64,000 nucleotides of DNA, from NCBI GenBank assembly GCA_016196755.1, contig JACPXC010000031.1:1-64000 (forward strand), given 5' to 3'. The stretch comes from Elusimicrobiota bacterium (lineage in GTDB: Bacteria; Elusimicrobiota; Elusimicrobia; UBA1565). Below the pieces are notes generated by a model, which saw only the letters and a list, made by a program, of their open reading frames with translations, was not told the DNA's origin and made no database searches. This document shows, piece by piece, positions 7,592-15,770 of the stretch (position 1 is the stretch's first letter; each line of letters starts with the position of its first letter). Position numbers and translations under genes: made by a program.

Positions 7592-8590
7592 ATGACCACC
7601 CAGACCGTCCCCGACTTCGCCTCCTTCAAGATCGGCTTCGACCTCCGCGACAAGCCGAAGGTCTTCTCCTACTGGGAAGACATCTTCGCCTCCCAGAAGT
7701 GGTCCGAGGCCAAGTACACCGAGCTCTTCGAGCAGAAGTGGGGCGCCTGGAACGGCCTGCCCTCCGTGGCGACCTCCAGCTGGGCCGGCGGGGCCGTCAT
7801 CGCCCTCGAGTACTTCAAGGTCAAGGGCCGCAAGGTCCTGGTCCCCACCAACACCTTCATGGCCACCGCCCTGGCCGTCCGCAAGGCCGGCGGCGAGGTG
7901 GTCTTCGGCGACTGCAGCCGCGAGGACCTCTGCCTGAGCCTGGCCGCGGTCGAGAAGGCCGCCGCGGAGCACGACCTGGCCGCCGTCTTCCTGGTCCACA
8001 TCGGCGGCCACATCGCCTTCGACACCCCCAAGATCGCCGAGTTCTGCAAGAAGAAGGGCATCGTCCTCATCGAGGACTGCGCCCACGCCCACGGCGCGGC
8101 CTGGGACGGCAAGCGCCCCGGCCAGTGGGGCCAGGCCGGCGTCTGGTCGTTCTTCGCCACCAAGTCGGTCTCGACCGGCGAGGGCGGGATGCTGGTCTCC
8201 TCCGACAAGGGCCTCATCGAGTACGCCAAGAAGTACCGCAACTACGGCAAGTTCGACTACGTCGTGTCGGGCCTCAACTTCCGGATGTCCGAGTTCACCG
8301 CCGCCCTCGGCGTCGTCCAGACCGACCGGATGGACGAGATCGTGGCCTGGAAGAACGAGGTGGCCAAGACCCACCTCGACCCCAAGCACCCCCAGCGCCT
8401 GAAGCTGCCCGCCGGCATGAGCTCCGGCTACTACAAGTACATCGTCTTCTCGCCGCTCGAGAAGTCGACCGGCAAGGTCTACGACCAGCTCTGCCACAAG
8501 ATCATGGGCAAGCCCGGCGAGTTCCCCAACGCCGAGTGGGTGGCGCAAAACCACTGGTGCGTGCCGCTCTACTACAACCCTGCGTTTTGA
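7592..8590 (+). CDS. DegT/DnrJ/EryC1/StrS-family aminotransferase
   Basis: PLP-dependent sugar aminotransferase of 332 residues. The PLP-binding Lys is K191 in FFATKSVSTGEGG, and the preceding IEDCAHAHGA holds the cofactor Asp. It is 40-60 residues shorter than most family members and ends soon after HWCVPLYYN, so the C terminus is either naturally short or lost. The start is ATG at 7592, 10 bases after AAGGAG; an upstream in-frame ATG at 7547 lies before the -10 box and is rejected. First gene of the long plus-strand run; likely transaminates a keto-sugar nucleotide. Confidence 0.88.
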   Translation: MTTQTVPDFASFKIGFDLRDKPKVFSYWEDIFASQKWSEAKYTELFEQKWGAWNGLPSVATSSWAGGAVIALEYFKVKGRKVLVPTNTFMATALAVRKAGGEVVFGDCSREDLCLSLAAVEKAAAEHDLAAVFLVHIGGHIAFDTPKIAEFCKKKGIVLIEDCAHAHGAAWDGKRPGQWGQAGVWSFFATKSVSTGEGGMLVSSDKGLIEYAKKYRNYGKFDYVVSGLNFRMSEFTAALGVVQTDRMDEIVAWKNEVAKTHLDPKHPQRLKLPAGMSSGYYKYIVFSPLEKSTGKVYDQLCHKIMGKPGEFPNAEWVAQNHWCVPLYYNPAF

Positions 8591-8615
8591 AGAGCGCGGG
8601 CTGTCTCAAGAAGAA

Positions 8616-8645
8616 TTGACTGCCCGGAGAGCTTCGATATACAAT
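8616..8645 (+). promoter_or_regulatory. Promoter upstream of the NeuB-like gene
   Basis: TTGACT (8616-8621) and TACAAT (8640-8645) are separated by 18 bases, a recognisable sigma70-type promoter in the 107-base gap after the aminotransferase. It would give a leader of about 45 bases with AGGAGG at 8688-8693 before the ATG at 8698. Confidence 0.6.
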
Positions 8646-8697
8646 CGTCGTAAATCCGTCGCCTGACGCAGCATCCAAAGGCCCATCAGGAGGCCCC

Positions 8698-9576
8698 ATG
8701 TCTTCGCCCAAGTCCGTGCGCATAGGCAAACACCTCGTCGGCCACGGCCAGAGGACCTTCGTCATCGCCGAGATCGGCATCAACCACAACGGCTCGCTCG
8801 ACACGACTAAGAAGCTCATCGATGCCGCGGTCGATTCCGGCTGCGACGCGGTCAAGTTCCAGAAGCGGACCGTGGACGTCGTCTACACCGCCGAAGAGCT
8901 GGCCAAGCCTCGCGAGAACCCCTTCGGAGCGACCAACGGCGACCTCAAGCGCGGCCTGGAATTCGGCAAGAAGGAATACACCGAGATCGACAAGCACTGC
9001 AAGTCGCACGACATCCTCTGGAGCGCCTCCTGCTGGGACGAAGCCTCGGTCGACTTCATCGGCGCCTTTGACGTCTCCTTCTTCAAGATCGCCTCGGCGT
9101 CGCTGACCGACGACAACCTGCTGCGCCGCCACCTCAAGTACAACAAGCCCGTCATCCTCTCCACCGGCATGAGCGACATGGCCCAGGTCGAGCACGCCGC
9201 CGAGGTCCTCGATACCGACGACCTGGTCATCTTGCATTGCACCAGCACCTATCCCTCCAAGCCCGAGGAGCTAAATCTCGAGGTAATCAACACCCTGCGC
9301 CGACGCTTCCCTAAGATCCCGGTCGGCTATTCCGGCCACGAGGTCGGCCTCGGCCCGAGCTTCGCCGCCGCGGCGATGGGAGCCTGCGTCATCGAGCGCC
9401 ACCTGACGCTCGACCGCTCCATGTGGGGCAGCGACCAGTCCGCCTCGGTGGAGCCGGGTGGGATGAAACGCCTCGTCGACTATATCCGGGAATTCGAAGC
9501 CTCGCGCGGAGACGGCGTAAAGGTGGTCTACGACAGCGAGGTCCCTATCCGCAAGAAACTCCGCCGCGTGGGTTGA
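8698..9576 (+). CDS. N-acetylneuraminate-synthase-family protein without SAF domain
   Basis: 292-residue NeuB-family TIM barrel. It shows AEIGINHNGS near the N terminus, VKFQKR, ILSTGMS and HCTSTYPS, all hallmarks of PEP-dependent nonulosonate synthases. The family condenses phosphoenolpyruvate with a mannosamine-type or dideoxy sugar. Typical NeuB/LegI proteins have a C-terminal antifreeze-like (SAF) domain of about 60 residues; here the protein ends just after the barrel. AGGAGG precedes the ATG. A small HAD and a CMP-transferase gene follow, as in nonulosonate operons. The exact sugar product is unknown. Confidence 0.85.
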   Translation: MSSPKSVRIGKHLVGHGQRTFVIAEIGINHNGSLDTTKKLIDAAVDSGCDAVKFQKRTVDVVYTAEELAKPRENPFGATNGDLKRGLEFGKKEYTEIDKHCKSHDILWSASCWDEASVDFIGAFDVSFFKIASASLTDDNLLRRHLKYNKPVILSTGMSDMAQVEHAAEVLDTDDLVILHCTSTYPSKPEELNLEVINTLRRRFPKIPVGYSGHEVGLGPSFAAAAMGACVIERHLTLDRSMWGSDQSASVEPGGMKRLVDYIREFEASRGDGVKVVYDSEVPIRKKLRRVG

Positions 9577-9887
9577 TGGTCTACTGCTTCGACATCGACG
9601 GCACCCTCTGCACGAATACCGAGGGCGCCTACGAGGATGCGAAGCCCCTGGCCGAACCCATCGCGCGCCTCAACGCCCTTCATGCCGCAGGGCACACCAT
9701 CCTCCTCCTGACCGCCCGCGGCTCGACGACCGGCATCGATTGGCGCACCCTGACCGAGCGTCAGCTCAAGGACTGGGGCGTGCGGTACCACGCGCTCCAT
9801 CTGGGCAAGCCGACCGCCGACCTTTACATCGACGACAAGGCCGTCAACGTCCGGGACTGGCTGACGGCGGGCCCTCATGCCGGCTGA
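9576..9887 (+). CDS. Small capless HAD-family hydrolase
   Basis: 103 residues. Motif I is FDIDGT (Asp6 and Asp8), motif II is LLTARGS, and a GKPTADLYIDDKA segment supplies the Lys and the acidic pair. It resembles the short capsule/nonulosonate-associated HAD proteins found next to NeuB genes and may remove a phosphate from the NeuB product. The ATG at 9576 shares its A with the NeuB stop; the longer open frame from 9423 is a shadow. Confidence 0.8.
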   Translation: MVYCFDIDGTLCTNTEGAYEDAKPLAEPIARLNALHAAGHTILLLTARGSTTGIDWRTLTERQLKDWGVRYHALHLGKPTADLYIDDKAVNVRDWLTAGPHAG

Positions 9888-10854
9888 GCCCGCCGGAATC
9901 CTGCCGGCCTGCAGGAATTGCGGCGGGGGCGGGCTTCGACGGGTCGCCGCTGCGCTGCGAAACAGCCCCGGAGCCGTCCTCCATTGCCCCTCCTGCGACC
10001 TCGGCATGCTCGAGGATTTCCCGCGCGACCAAGAGCTCGCCGCCTTTTACGACGAAGAGTACCGCCGCTCGTTCTCGGCGAGACCAGGCCAGTCCTCGGA
10101 CCCGGAACGCCTCTTTGCCGACTACAAGGACTACCAGGCTGGACGAATCGCCCGCCTCACCCCTTACCTGAAGCCCGACGCCCGCCTCCTAGAGATCGGG
10201 TGTTCGGCCGGGATGTTCCTGCATCATGCCGCGCCGTTGGTCAAGGAAGCCTTCGGAATCGACTTCGACAGCGCGGGCGCCGCCCATGCCGCGCGCGTCT
10301 CCGGCGCCAAGACATTCTCCTCTCCGCTGCCCAAGACCGGCTTGCCGAAACGCAGCTTCGACGTCATCTGCCTTTTTCAGACGCTCGAACACATCCCACG
10401 CCCGGCCGAATCGCTCCGGGAAGTCGCCCGCTGGCTGCGCCCCGGAGGGACGGTCTGCGTCGAGGTCCCCAACCTCAACGACCCGCTGCTGACCCTCTAT
10501 GACGTCCCGGCCTACCGCAACTTCTACTACCACTCCGCGCATCTGTGGTACTTCAGCCCCAAAAGCCTCCGGGCCGTCCTCGAATCGGCCGGCTTCAAGG
10601 GCGAGGTCCAATTCGTCCAGGACTACAATTTCCTGAACCATCTTCACTGGCACCACCGCAACGCTCCCCAGCCTTCGAACCGCGACGGCATGGGCCCCGC
10701 CCGCCTGCCGCTCTCGGACTCCGCCCCGGCCGAGGCGCGAGAAGCCCTTTCCCGCTGGGCGGCCGAGGCCGACGCCGCCTATAAGGCGGTCTTGGCGGCA
10801 CACCGCCAGACCGAGAACATCGCCTTCATCGGGAACAGCGGAGCGAATCCATGA
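9877..10854 (+). CDS. Class I SAM-dependent methyltransferase with N-terminal zinc ribbon
   Basis: 325 residues. An N-terminal four-cysteine segment (CRNCGG then CPSCDLG) resembles the zinc ribbon of sugar C-/O-methyltransferases. It is followed by LLEIGCSAGMFL, the SAM-binding glycine motif, and LFQTLEHIPRP after strand 4. It overlaps the HAD gene by 11 bases and the NeuA-like gene by 4. Probably methylates a sugar in the same pathway. Confidence 0.82.
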   Translation: MPAEPAGILPACRNCGGGGLRRVAAALRNSPGAVLHCPSCDLGMLEDFPRDQELAAFYDEEYRRSFSARPGQSSDPERLFADYKDYQAGRIARLTPYLKPDARLLEIGCSAGMFLHHAAPLVKEAFGIDFDSAGAAHAARVSGAKTFSSPLPKTGLPKRSFDVICLFQTLEHIPRPAESLREVARWLRPGGTVCVEVPNLNDPLLTLYDVPAYRNFYYHSAHLWYFSPKSLRAVLESAGFKGEVQFVQDYNFLNHLHWHHRNAPQPSNRDGMGPARLPLSDSAPAEAREALSRWAAEADAAYKAVLAAHRQTENIAFIGNSGANP

Positions 10855-11489
10855 TCCTCGCCGTCATCCCCGCGCGCGGCGGCTCGAAGGGCATCCCGCG
10901 CAAGAACCTCAAGCCCATCGCGGGCAAACCGCTCATCGTCTGGTCCATCGAGGCCGCCAAACGCGCCAAGCGCCTGGACCGGGTCGTCGTCTCCACCGAG
11001 GACCCCGAGATCGCAGCCGTCAGCCGGGCCGCCGGCGCCGAGGTCCTGGACCGCCCCGCCGAACTCGCTACCGACGGAGCCACGACGGCCGCGGTGCTCC
11101 AGCACGCGGTCAAGACGCTCCAACCGGATACCTTGGTCCTTCTCCAGCCGACCTCGCCCATCCGCGTCGGAGGGATCATCGACGACGCCGTGGCGCGCTT
11201 CCTGGCCTCCGGCGCCGACACACTGGCCACCGGGTTCACCTCCTACCAGTACGAGTGGGGCACGATGGGCAACGTCCCGCGCCAGCAGATGAAGGGCTGG
11301 TTCTACGACGACGGCAACGTCTACGTCCACAAGACCGCCCACCTGCACGAGGGCCGCTGGTTCGGGGACAAGCGGGAGCCCATGCTCCTCGAGGACTACC
11401 ACAACATGGAGATCGACTCCGAGGCCCAGTTCTGGGCCGTGGAGGCCATCATGCTGAAGCTCCTCGAACGCCGCGGGAGCCTGGACTGA
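10851..11489 (+). CDS. Acylneuraminate cytidylyltransferase family (NeuA-like)
   Basis: 212 residues. The N-terminal signature VIPARGGSKGIPRKNL at residues 5-20 is diagnostic of CMP-sialate/CMP-nonulosonate synthetases, and LLQPTSPIR follows as expected. It activates a 2-keto-3-deoxy sugar acid with CTP. It sits three genes after the NeuB-like synthase, overlapping both neighbours. A second, KdsB-like CMP transferase exists at 27491, so the window encodes two CMP-ulosonate activation steps. Confidence 0.9.
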   Translation: MILAVIPARGGSKGIPRKNLKPIAGKPLIVWSIEAAKRAKRLDRVVVSTEDPEIAAVSRAAGAEVLDRPAELATDGATTAAVLQHAVKTLQPDTLVLLQPTSPIRVGGIIDDAVARFLASGADTLATGFTSYQYEWGTMGNVPRQQMKGWFYDDGNVYVHKTAHLHEGRWFGDKREPMLLEDYHNMEIDSEAQFWAVEAIMLKLLERRGSLD

Positions 11490-12877
11490 TGGCCGGCGGG
11501 CTTCCCGTCCGCCTCGACCCCGCGGCCGTAGCCCGCGTGGAGACCAAGTGGCGGCGCATCGTCACGCCCCAGCCCCATCCCGAGGCCGTGGCCATCCTCA
11601 AGGAGCTCTCCCGCTACGAGCCGGTGTCGATGACCTTCGACCAATACCCGGTCTTCTGGGACAAGGCCGAAGGACACACCGTGTCGGACCGCTGGGGCAA
11701 CCGCTGGATCGACTTCACCTCCGGCATCTTCGTCGCCAACACCGGCCATTCCCATCCCCGCGTCCTCTCGGCGATCCGCGCCCAGGTCGACGGGAAGATG
11801 GTGCACAGCTACTACTTCCCCTCCGAGCTGCGGGCCAAGCTCACGCGCCGCCTCGTCGAGGCGGCCCCCCCGGGCATCGAGAAGGCCTTCCTGCTCACCA
11901 CCGGCTCCGAGACCACGGAATGCGCGCTTAAGCTCGCGCGCATGCGCGGGCGCAAGACCTCGCCGGGCAAGCTCAAGATGGTCTGCTGGACCAACTCCTT
12001 CCACGGAAAGACCCTCGGCGCGCAGACCATGGCCGGGAGGGCCGGGGCGAAGGCCTGGATCGGCCCGACCGACCCCAACATCCACCACCTGCTCTTCCCC
12101 TATCCCTGGGACGCGGACGGGGCTCTCTCGGGGGCCGCGCGCTTCGAGAAGGACATGACCGCCCTGCTGGCCTCGGGCGTCAAGGCCGAGGACGTGGCGG
12201 GCTTCCTGCTCGAGCCCTACCAAGGCTGGTCGGCGCTCTTCTATCCCGCCGACTACGTGCAAGCCGTGCGACGCTGGGCCGACGAGCACGGGGCGCTGCT
12301 GTGCTTCGACGAGGTGCAGTCCGGCTTCGGGCGCACCGGCAGGATGTTCGCCCATGAGCGCTTCGGCGTGCGCGCCGACATCATCTGCTGCGGCAAGGGC
12401 ATCAGCTCCGGCGTGCCGCTCTCCGCCGTGCTCTCCACCGCCGACATCCTCGACGCCGACCCCTCGCTCAACAGCACGCACTCCGGCAACCCGCTCTGCG
12501 CCGCCGCTGGCCTGGCCACGCTCGACGTGCTGGCCGAGGAGCGCCTGCCCGAGCGCGCGGCCGCGCTGGGCGTGAAGGTCAAGGAGCGCCTCGAAGCCCT
12601 GCGCCGGCGCTTCGCCCCGAAAGCCTCCTACGTGTTCGGCGACGGGCTGGTGTGGGCCGTCCTCCTCACCGGCGACAAGCCCGGCGAATTCGACGTCGAC
12701 TTGGCCGATCGCGTCACCGAGGCCTGCGTGAACAAAGGCCTGCTCCTCATCCGCACCGGCGTCGGCTCCCTCAAGCTCGGCCCGCCGCTCACCATCGCCG
12801 AGGACGCCCTCTTCGAAGGCATCGACGTCCTCGAAGAGGCCCTCGCCCAGTGCCTGGCCGCTCCGGCCGCCCGATGA
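11489..12877 (+). CDS. Class III (omega) aminotransferase
   Basis: 462-residue PLP enzyme of the GABA/ornithine/glutamate-semialdehyde aminotransferase class. It shows the cofactor pocket TTGSETTECALK, LLCFDEVQSGFGRTG with the ring-binding Asp, and the Schiff-base Lys K303 in CGKGISSG. This fold type I class normally acts on terminal amines or aldehydes, unusual next to nonulosonate genes where DegT enzymes dominate. The ATG overlaps the NeuA stop. It may add an amino group to a terminal carbonyl of the sugar or of a substituent; substrate unknown. Confidence 0.88.
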   Translation: MAGGLPVRLDPAAVARVETKWRRIVTPQPHPEAVAILKELSRYEPVSMTFDQYPVFWDKAEGHTVSDRWGNRWIDFTSGIFVANTGHSHPRVLSAIRAQVDGKMVHSYYFPSELRAKLTRRLVEAAPPGIEKAFLLTTGSETTECALKLARMRGRKTSPGKLKMVCWTNSFHGKTLGAQTMAGRAGAKAWIGPTDPNIHHLLFPYPWDADGALSGAARFEKDMTALLASGVKAEDVAGFLLEPYQGWSALFYPADYVQAVRRWADEHGALLCFDEVQSGFGRTGRMFAHERFGVRADIICCGKGISSGVPLSAVLSTADILDADPSLNSTHSGNPLCAAAGLATLDVLAEERLPERAAALGVKVKERLEALRRRFAPKASYVFGDGLVWAVLLTGDKPGEFDVDLADRVTEACVNKGLLLIRTGVGSLKLGPPLTIAEDALFEGIDVLEEALAQCLAAPAAR

Positions 12878-13305
12878 GCGTCCGCGGCGTGCGGCACACG
12901 GGCATCGTGGTGACGCGTCTCGCCCCCGCCGTCCGCTTCTGGACCTCGCTGGGCTTCAAGGTCAAGAGCCGCGCAGTCGAGACCGGCCGCTTCATCGACG
13001 GCGTCGTCGGCCTCCAAGGGGCGAAAGTCTCCTGGGCGAAGCTCACGGCGCCCGACGGCGCCATGGTCGAACTCCTCGAATACCACTCCCACCCCGCGCG
13101 CCCTCGCGGGCGCCGCCCGGCCAACCGAGTCGGAGTCCACCACGTGGCCATGACGGTCCGCGGGGTCGACGCGCTGGTCCGCCGCCTGACCCGGAAGGGA
13201 TTTAAGCCCAATGCCGCGCCGGCCGTCTCGCCGGACGGAAAGGTCAAGGTCGTCTACGTTCATGGGCCCGACGAACTGGTGCTCGAACTCGTGGAGGTCC
13301 TCTGA
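12874..13305 (+). CDS. VOC-superfamily (glyoxalase/methylmalonyl-CoA-epimerase-like) protein
   Basis: 143 residues with two beta-alpha-beta-beta-beta halves: RHTGIVVTRLAPAVRFW at the start and HHVAMTVRGVDALVRRL at about residue 84. His residues at each half and VELLE / LVLELVE strands with Glu fit a metal-dependent vicinal-oxygen-chelate enzyme. ATGA overlap with the aminotransferase. Possible epimerase, lyase or isomerase of a pathway intermediate; no specific function can be assigned. Confidence 0.78.
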   Translation: MSVRGVRHTGIVVTRLAPAVRFWTSLGFKVKSRAVETGRFIDGVVGLQGAKVSWAKLTAPDGAMVELLEYHSHPARPRGRRPANRVGVHHVAMTVRGVDALVRRLTRKGFKPNAAPAVSPDGKVKVVYVHGPDELVLELVEVL

Positions 13306-13319
13306 AACGCGAGCTGGGC

Positions 13320-14168
13320 GTGATGCAGGGACGCCTGCTCCCCCCCGAGGGCGGCCGTATTCAGTGCTTCCCCGCGGCCCGCTGGCGCGAGGAGTTCCCC
13401 CTCGCCGCGACCTGCGGCCTCGACCGCATCGAGTGGATCGTCGACCACCCGGACTGGGAGGCCAACCCGCTGATGACCGTGCCCGGCCGGGAAGAAATCA
13501 CGGCGCTCTCCGAAAAGACCGGCGTGCGCGTGCGCTCCGCCTGTGCGGACCTCTTCATGCCGACCCCGCTCCACTCCGTCGACGCCGCCGAGCGAGCGCG
13601 CCGCGAGGAGTGGCTGGCGCGCATCATCGGCGCGGCCGGGACCCTGGGGCTCGAGCACGTCGACGTCCCGTTCGTGGACGCCTCCGCCATCGACGGCGCC
13701 CGAGCCTTTGACGACGTCGTCGGGGTCTTCCGGCGCGCCGGCCCGCGCGCCGACGACGCGGGCCTCGCGCTCTGCCTCGAGACCTCTCTGCCTCCCGCCC
13801 GCTTTCGCGACCTCCTCGAAGCCGTCGGACACCCACGCGTGCGCGCCAACCACGACATCGGTAACTCCGCCTCGCTGGGCTGGCCCGCCGCCGAGGAGTT
13901 CGCCGCCATCGGGCGCTGGGTCTCCTGCGTCCACATAAAAGACCGCGTCCGCGGCGGGACCACGGTTCCCCTCGGCCAGGGCGCCGCCGATTTTCCCGCC
14001 GCCTTCGCCGCCTTGCAGACCTGCGCGTATCCGGGACACTTCGTCATGCAAATCGCGCGGGGTGCCGCGGGAGACGAGGCCGCCTGGACCAAGGCCAACG
14101 CCCTCGCGGCCAGAAAGATGATTTCGACGCTCGCCGGAGAGGAGGCCTCCCGTGGACCTCGGCCTTAA
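13320..14168 (+). CDS. Sugar phosphate isomerase/epimerase (xylose-isomerase-like TIM barrel)
   Basis: About 282 residues from GTG 13320. Barrel features include MQGRLLPP at the N terminus, LCLETSLP, ANHDIGNSASLG and SCVHIKDR, placing metal-binding Glu/Asp/His as in AP-endonuclease-family-2 sugar isomerases. The listed start gives a truncated first strand. A better fit may be CTG at 13302, which has GGAGG four bases upstream, yields KRELGVMQGRL, and makes a CTGA overlap like the other junctions. It may epimerise or isomerise a sugar precursor of the NeuB-type synthase. Confidence 0.82.
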   Translation: MMQGRLLPPEGGRIQCFPAARWREEFPLAATCGLDRIEWIVDHPDWEANPLMTVPGREEITALSEKTGVRVRSACADLFMPTPLHSVDAAERARREEWLARIIGAAGTLGLEHVDVPFVDASAIDGARAFDDVVGVFRRAGPRADDAGLALCLETSLPPARFRDLLEAVGHPRVRANHDIGNSASLGWPAAEEFAAIGRWVSCVHIKDRVRGGTTVPLGQGAADFPAAFAALQTCAYPGHFVMQIARGAAGDEAAWTKANALAARKMISTLAGEEASRGPRP

Positions 14169-14931
14169 AGGCAAGACCGCCTGGGTGTCAGGAGCTTCCC
14201 GCGGCATCGGCTTGGCCGTCGCCCGTCGCCTCCTCGAGGAAGGAGCCCGCGTCTTTCTGACCGCCCGCGGGGCCGAAAGCCTCGAAGAGGCCCGGTCCGC
14301 CCTGGCCTCTTCCTTCGGCGCCGACCGCGTCCACGCTTTGGTGGCCGACGCCGCCGAAACGGCAGACTGCGCCGCGGCCGCCAAGGCCTCCCTCGCGGCG
14401 TTCGGGACACTCGACGTCCTCGTGCTCAACGCCGGCACCGGGCGGGTCGGCGGCGGCGACGCCCCCAGCGAGGCGGACTTCCGCGCGGCATTCGCAGCTA
14501 ACCTCCGCCCCGCCCACGAGACTCTGGCCGCCGCCCTAGAAGGCCTGCGCGCCTCCAAGTCCGGCGCCGTCGTGGCCGTCGGCTCCATCGCCGGCCTCGA
14601 GGACCTCGGGGCCCCGGCCGCCTATGCCGCCGCAAAATCCGCGCTTCACAGCTGGGTCAAAACGGCCGCCCGCGACCTCGCGGCTTCCGGCGTGCGCCTC
14701 AACGCCGTCGTCCCCGGCAACATCCTCTTCCAGGGCGGCGTCTGGGACGTCAAGCGCAAGGAGAACCCGGAAGCCGTCGCAGGCTACATCAAGAGGGAGG
14801 TCCCGATGGGCCGCTTCGGGACCCCCGACGAGATGGCCGACGCCGCGGCCTTCCTCGCCTCTCCCCGAGCCTCTTTCATCACGGGCGCCCTATTGGTCGC
14901 CGACGGCGGACAGACCCGGAGGCTCTCATGA
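14152..14931 (+). CDS. SDR-family oxidoreductase
   Basis: 259 residues: SGASRGIG loop at 13-20, NAG near residue 93, catalytic Y158/K162 (YAAAK), C-terminal ITGALLVADGGQ typical of classical SDRs. It starts with GTG at 14152 behind a strong purine-rich Shine-Dalgarno (GGAGAGGAGG, 14136-14145). It overlaps the isomerase by 17 bases and the next SDR by 4. Likely oxidises or reduces a sugar carbonyl in the nonulosonate-type branch. Confidence 0.83.
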   Translation: MDLGLKGKTAWVSGASRGIGLAVARRLLEEGARVFLTARGAESLEEARSALASSFGADRVHALVADAAETADCAAAAKASLAAFGTLDVLVLNAGTGRVGGGDAPSEADFRAAFAANLRPAHETLAAALEGLRASKSGAVVAVGSIAGLEDLGAPAAYAAAKSALHSWVKTAARDLAASGVRLNAVVPGNILFQGGVWDVKRKENPEAVAGYIKREVPMGRFGTPDEMADAAAFLASPRASFITGALLVADGGQTRRLS

Positions 14932-15770
14932 AGACCTCGTCCCGGTGCGGGCTTAAGAAGCGCGTGGTCGTCATCACGGGCGGCGCCGGGCTCCTCGGGA
15001 CCATGCACGCCGAAGCCGTCGCCGCGGCCGGCGGCGTTCCGGTCCTGGCGGACCTCGACGGGCCGCGCGCCGAGCGCGCGGCGGCCGCCGTCGCGCGCAG
15101 ATTCAAGACGCGCGCGCTGGGGCTGGCCTGCGACATCACCTCCGAGGACTCCGTCGAGGCTCTGCGCAAGGCCGTGCTCAAGTCCTTCGGCCGCGTGGAC
15201 GGCCTCATCAACAACGCGGCCAACGACCCAAAAGTGGGGGCCGGCGCCTGCGAAGCGGGCAAGAAGAGCCACTTGTCGCGCCTCGAGAACTTTCCGCTCG
15301 CCCAGTGGAAGGCCGACCTAGACGTCGCCCTGACCGGCTCGTTCCTCTGCTCCCGCGTTCTGGGCGCTGAGATGGCCGAGAGCGGGAGCGGCGTCATCCT
15401 AAACATCGCCTCCGATCTCTCCGTCATCGCGCCCGACCAGCGCCTCTACCGCGTCCCCGGCCGCAAGGCCTCCGCGCAGCCCGTCAAACCCGTGACCTAC
15501 TCGGTGGTCAAGACCGGTCTCGTGGGCCTTACGCGGTACCTGGCGACGTATTGGGCCGGGCAGGGAGTGCGCGTCAACGCCCTCTCCCCCGGCGGCGTGT
15601 TCGCCGGCCAGGACGCCGCCTTCGTCGCGCGCCTCTCGAACCTGATCCCGCTCGGCCGCATGGCCCGGCGCGATGAGTACAAAGAGGCGGTGGTCTTTCT
15701 CCTCTCCGACGCCTCGTCCTACATGACCGGCCAGAACGTCGTGATGGACGGGGGCCGAAGCGCCTGGTGA
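14928..15770 (+). CDS. PtmA-like SDR oxidoreductase
   Basis: 280 residues with ITGGAGLLG (residues 16-24), catalytic Y191/K195 (YSVVK), and the C-terminal block DASSYMTGQNVVMDGGRSAW, very like PtmA-type dehydrogenases of flagellin glycosylation loci. In Campylobacter, PtmA helps make GDP-glucosamine for legionaminic acid synthesis. It sits between an SDR and a glycosyltransferase, with 4-base overlaps. Function in legionaminic-like precursor supply is an inference from family and context. Confidence 0.82.
   Translation: MKTSSRCGLKKRVVVITGGAGLLGTMHAEAVAAAGGVPVLADLDGPRAERAAAAVARRFKTRALGLACDITSEDSVEALRKAVLKSFGRVDGLINNAANDPKVGAGACEAGKKSHLSRLENFPLAQWKADLDVALTGSFLCSRVLGAEMAESGSGVILNIASDLSVIAPDQRLYRVPGRKASAQPVKPVTYSVVKTGLVGLTRYLATYWAGQGVRVNALSPGGVFAGQDAAFVARLSNLIPLGRMARRDEYKEAVVFLLSDASSYMTGQNVVMDGGRSAW

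Noticed and set aside
9423-9575. 51-residue N-terminal extension of the small HAD protein
   Set aside because: It is a shadow of the NeuB-like gene; the HAD motif FDIDGT is expected within the first ten residues and the ATG at 9576 places it there.
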